Of a stretch of 15,610 nucleotides of DNA, positions 13,359 through 15,610 are shown one piece after another. Below the pieces are notes generated by a model that made no database searches, was not told the DNA's origin, and saw nothing but the letters and a program-made list of their open reading frames with translations. The number at the start of each line of letters is the position of its first letter. Position 1 is the stretch's first letter. Source of the stretch: Pseudodesulfovibrio hydrargyri (GTDB lineage Bacteria; Desulfobacterota; Desulfovibrionia; Desulfovibrionales; Desulfovibrionaceae); assembly GCF_001874525.1 (NCBI RefSeq), contig NZ_LKAQ01000002.1, forward strand, positions 1-15,610. Direction: 5' to 3'. Made by a program: the position numbers and the translations under genes.

Positions 13359-13581
13359 ACAGGACGCGTTTCGCCGGTCACCGGTTCGGATAGCCGCATA
13401 CGGGACTGACCGACCAACGGTGGCACCGCAGCCCTCAGCCCAGGATTGGGAGACAGGAGCGATTGCGCCATGCATGGCGCAATCGCTCCTTTTTTGTCCC
13501 GCCCTGGCAGATAGGGCGAGCCGCGTCTCCACGGTTAGGAGGATGAAATTCCTGGATATGGTCTTCGCCGAGCCGGTGTCG
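13359..13581. other. Convergent intergenic region with one terminator
   Basis: This 223-bp stretch separates the regulator from the opposing ATP-grasp gene. Besides the terminator it holds a 6-bp stem (13500-13505 with 13513-13518) of no clear use, and an AGGAGG at 13537-13542 that abuts an ATG too closely to serve as its ribosome site. No terminator for the minus-strand operon was seen. Confidence 0.5.
13455..13495 (+). terminator. Strong intrinsic terminator after the HxlR-type gene
   Basis: Positions 13455-13490 form a perfect 36-bp palindrome (arms begin AGGAGCGATTGC and end in GCAATCGCTCCT, centre ATGCAT). It is followed by six T residues (13490-13495). The T-tract lies only on the plus-strand side, so it terminates transcription from the regulator gene rather than from the facing ATP-grasp gene. 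It lies about 97 bases after the stop codon. Confidence 0.88.
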
Positions 13582-14715
13582 TCACTCCCCGCCGGGCGGG
13601 GCGTCGCCGGTGTCCCGGCGGACGGCGTCGGCTTCCTGGCGCAGACGGTCGAGACATTCGCGGCGGTTGTCGCCGCCGGCCAGCACGGTGCAGATCGGAT
13701 GTCCCGCCGCGATGACCTGTCCGGATTCGGGAATGTCCCGACGTTCCATCCCCAGCCAGGGATCGGTGTCGGGCGCGGTCACGTCCCGCACGGCGAAGAC
13801 CACGGCCTTGCCGTGGACGCGGGCCGTGTCGCGGTGCGGGGACGGTTCCGAGAGCGGGGACAGGTGGGCGGAGAATATGCTCTTCCCGTGCGCCGATTCC
13901 ATGAGTTCCGCCGAGGCGGGGGGACGGGGATTCACTTCGATCAGGATCGGATCGCCGACGGGCGGGATCACGAAGTCCAGGCCGTTGACTCCCCGCAACC
14001 CGAAATGAGCGGTCAGCTTGTGGGCCGTCTCACCGACCCATTGGCCGAGTCTGCCATTGCCGGCCTGCGGTTCGAGCGGATAGAGGTTGCCGCAATACCG
14101 GTACCCGGCCGCGCCGAAACGGCCGAGCCCGATGAGCTGTTCGCTGATCCCCAGGACGCGGCAGCGCGCGCCGTCGGCCTCGAAGACCGCCGAGGCGGCC
14201 AGGCCGTGGACCCGCTGCTGGAGATACCACCCCCGTTCCGGGATTCCGCCCTCCCAGGGCCGGATGGAATGGCCGCCGCCGCTCTTCACGGGCTTGAGCA
14301 GCCAGTCGCCGGTTCCTTTGGAGGCGGTGGGGACTTCCGCTTCCGCCAGGGTCGGCGGCATGGCCACCCCGGCCCTGCGGCAGAACGCGGCCAGGCCGGT
14401 CCAGTCGCGGACCCTCCTGAGGGTGTCCGGACGGTTGCCGATGATCGGCCTGTCCCCGGCGAGCCGGGCGACCAGGTCCGGATGGTTCTCCAGGCTGGCC
14501 ACATAGGCCAGCGCGTCGTACTCGATCCCTTGCGCGAGGTCGGCCAGGGCCGAGGCCTCGTAGGATTCGCAGCCCGCGCCGCACATGCTGACCTTGGGAG
14601 CGCCTTCCGGCATATCGCGGTCGCCGAAAAAGTCCAGGCAGGCCACGTCGTGCCCCGCCCGAACCGCCGACTGCGCCAATGCCCGCACGCTCACCCCGGC
14701 CAGCAGAATCCGCAC
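13582..14715 (-). CDS. ATP-grasp protein (COG2232-like carboligase), substrate unknown
   Basis: This 377-residue protein has an N-terminal Rossmann-like start (MRILLAGVSVRALAQSA), then an ATP-grasp core: DWLLKPVKSGGGHSI with Lys141 and the GGG loop (146-148), YLQQRVHG, GLDFVI with Asp247, and LIEVNPRPPASAEL with Glu260 and Asn262 as metal ligands. It resembles the predicted ATP-dependent carboligases related to biotin carboxylase that recur in H4MPT gene sets. A peptide-type ligation on methylofuran or H4MPT is plausible but the substrate is not shown. The start is a GTG at 14715, two bases beyond the mtdB stop, with AAGGAGA inside the end of mtdB (14731-14725). It is therefore cotranscribed with mtdB. 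It is clearly different in sequence from the ATP-grasp proteins at 5157 and 6786. The C-terminal tail is rich in charged residues and glycine. Confidence 0.8.
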   Translation of the reverse strand: MRILLAGVSVRALAQSAVRAGHDVACLDFFGDRDMPEGAPKVSMCGAGCESYEASALADLAQGIEYDALAYVASLENHPDLVARLAGDRPIIGNRPDTLRRVRDWTGLAAFCRRAGVAMPPTLAEAEVPTASKGTGDWLLKPVKSGGGHSIRPWEGGIPERGWYLQQRVHGLAASAVFEADGARCRVLGISEQLIGLGRFGAAGYRYCGNLYPLEPQAGNGRLGQWVGETAHKLTAHFGLRGVNGLDFVIPPVGDPILIEVNPRPPASAELMESAHGKSIFSAHLSPLSEPSPHRDTARVHGKAVVFAVRDVTAPDTDPWLGMERRDIPESGQVIAAGHPICTVLAGGDNRRECLDRLRQEADAVRRDTGDAPPGGE

Positions 14716-14716
14716 G

Positions 14717-15577
14717 CTAGATCATCTCCTTGGCCACAGCGTAGACCTCTTCGGCGTCGAAGACCATGTCGTTGCGCATGAAAAGGCGCTTGATGCACTC
14801 GCGGTGGACTTTCATCTTCAGGTTGCCGATGCCCAGCGCGCCGTAGACCAGCTTGCCGTCCACGTCCTCGCCGTCGAAATGGGCCTTGGTGCCCTCGATG
14901 CCCAGCGGCGGCACCGCGTTGATGTCGCCCAGGCGCAGAAGCGTCGGGTTGGCGGTCCAGGTGTCGGAGCCCAACAGCTGGATACCCGCCGCACCGGCGC
15001 AGAGCACGGCGTACGCGCCTTCCAGCACCGCTTGGGCCTGCGCTTCGTCCCCGACCTCGGCACCCGAGATGTTCACGTCGAAGCGCGCGTTCACTTCCGC
15101 GCAGGCCTCCTCAACGCGGTCCATGCGCCGGGAGGTCAGGACCACGTCCGCGCCCTCCATGGCCATCAGACCCGCCGCGCGCTTGCCCACCGGGCCGGTC
15201 CCGGCCAGGACCACGCACTTTCTGCCCTTGAGCCCGTCGCCGCCGCACAGCTTGGCCACGGCCGCCGCCGCGGTGGTGTTGCAGCCGTTGGAGTCGAGCA
15301 TGACCGAGACGCGGACGTTGCCGAAAAAGCTCTCCTTGGCGGCCTTGAGCATGGCTTCGCCCAGGACCACGTCGGAACCGCCGATGAACGCGGCGGAATT
15401 CTTCAGGTCGTCGCCGCCCCGCGTGAACATCAGGCCGTAGACCTGGTTGCGCACGTCCGCAGGGGCCACCCCGCTCTGCTGGAACAGGGCGTCCACGCCC
15501 GCATCGTGCGCCACCACGGCGTCGAACACGCTGGCCTGCGGGTCGCAGTCCATTTGAAGCAACAGTTTCTTTTTCAT
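14717..15577 (-). CDS. mtdB: NAD(P)-dependent methylene-H4MPT dehydrogenase (MtdB)
   Basis: MtdB oxidises methylene-H4MPT to methenyl-H4MPT, the substrate of Mch. The 286-residue product follows Methylobacterium MtdB through its length: KKKLLLQMDCDPQASVFD at the start, FTRGGDDLKNSAAFIGG, VSVMLDSNGCNTTAAAA, the Rossmann loop VVLAGTGPVGKRAAGL with VVLTSRRMDR after it, NAVPPLGIEG, YGALGIGNLKMKVHR, and the ending VFDAEEVYAVAKEM. The Ser-Arg-Arg after the second strand is compatible with NADP binding, though dual NAD use is known in the family. The ATG at 15577 is preferred, with GAGGGAAG upstream and the family N-terminus directly after it. An in-frame ATG at 15604 would add nine residues and lacks a visible ribosome site. 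Its promoter lies beyond the right edge of the window. Confidence 0.95.
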   Translation of the reverse strand: MKKKLLLQMDCDPQASVFDAVVAHDAGVDALFQQSGVAPADVRNQVYGLMFTRGGDDLKNSAAFIGGSDVVLGEAMLKAAKESFFGNVRVSVMLDSNGCNTTAAAAVAKLCGGDGLKGRKCVVLAGTGPVGKRAAGLMAMEGADVVLTSRRMDRVEEACAEVNARFDVNISGAEVGDEAQAQAVLEGAYAVLCAGAAGIQLLGSDTWTANPTLLRLGDINAVPPLGIEGTKAHFDGEDVDGKLVYGALGIGNLKMKVHRECIKRLFMRNDMVFDAEEVYAVAKEMI

Positions 15578-15610
15578 TCTTCCCTCTTCTCTTTTACGCC
15601 CCATGGGGGT

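Noticed and set aside
13500..13518. Stem of six base pairs after the terminator
   Set aside because: A weak stem with no T-tract on the minus strand, so not a terminator for the ATP-grasp/mtdB operon.
13543..14781. Plus-strand open frame beginning just after AGGAGG (13537-13542)
   Set aside because: The ribosome-like site touches the ATG with no spacing, and the frame is antisense to a convincing ATP-grasp gene.
1..15610. CRISPR arrays, tRNA or rRNA genes, insertion sequences, prophage or defence genes
   Set aside because: None was seen: no repeat-spacer pattern, RNA gene signature, transposase or integrase; the window is a metabolic locus.

Overview
This GC-rich window holds a tetrahydromethanopterin (H4MPT) and methylofuran one-carbon locus. 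It carries genes to make both C1 carriers, three enzymes or subunits that use them (MtdB, Mch, FhcC), and a small HxlR-type regulator. A bacterium is indicated by mtdB, fhcC and the HxlR regulator, together with strong GGAGG ribosome-binding sites. H4MPT-linked C1 transfer of this type occurs in methylotrophic proteobacteria and scattered other phyla. The general look (dense GC-rich coding, one AT-rich intergenic island) would fit Desulfovibrio-like Desulfobacterota, but that is an impression and the phylum cannot be fixed from the sequence alone.

Layout. Positions 35-6041 (+) are a tight six-gene run: a FolK-MptA fusion, a pyruvoyltetrahydropterin-synthase-family protein, a dihydropteroate-synthase-like protein, FhcC, Mch and a RimK-type ATP-grasp ligase. 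A HisA-like gene on the minus strand (6033-6773) overlaps the end of this run. Positions 6786-9485 (+) hold three overlapping genes resembling MfnD, MfnF and MfnE. MfnB lies on the minus strand (9482-10192), and a DUF447 gene diverges from it (10276-10869). The RFAP synthase and AfpA/DmrB flavoprotein genes form a minus-strand pair (10871-12393). A 605-bp AT-rich region full of inverted repeats separates that pair from the divergent hxlR-type gene (12999-13358), which ends at a strong intrinsic terminator. At the right edge, mtdB and a third ATP-grasp gene are on the minus strand (13582-15577).

How the genes fit together. FolK-MptA plus the PTPS-family protein could supply hydroxymethyl-dihydropterin pyrophosphate from GTP. 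RFAP synthase makes the ribofuranosyl-aminobenzene half, the DHPS-like protein is the candidate joining enzyme, and AfpA/DmrB would reduce the dihydro form to H4MPT. MfnB, MfnE, MfnF and the MfnD-like ligase cover most of the furan carrier pathway. MtdB and Mch then oxidise methylene-H4MPT to formyl-H4MPT, and FhcC belongs to the complex that releases formate. Fae, FhcA, FhcB, FhcD and MfnC are not in the window. Least understood here are the HisA-like protein, the DUF447 protein, two of the three ATP-grasp ligases, and the regulator with its probable operators.
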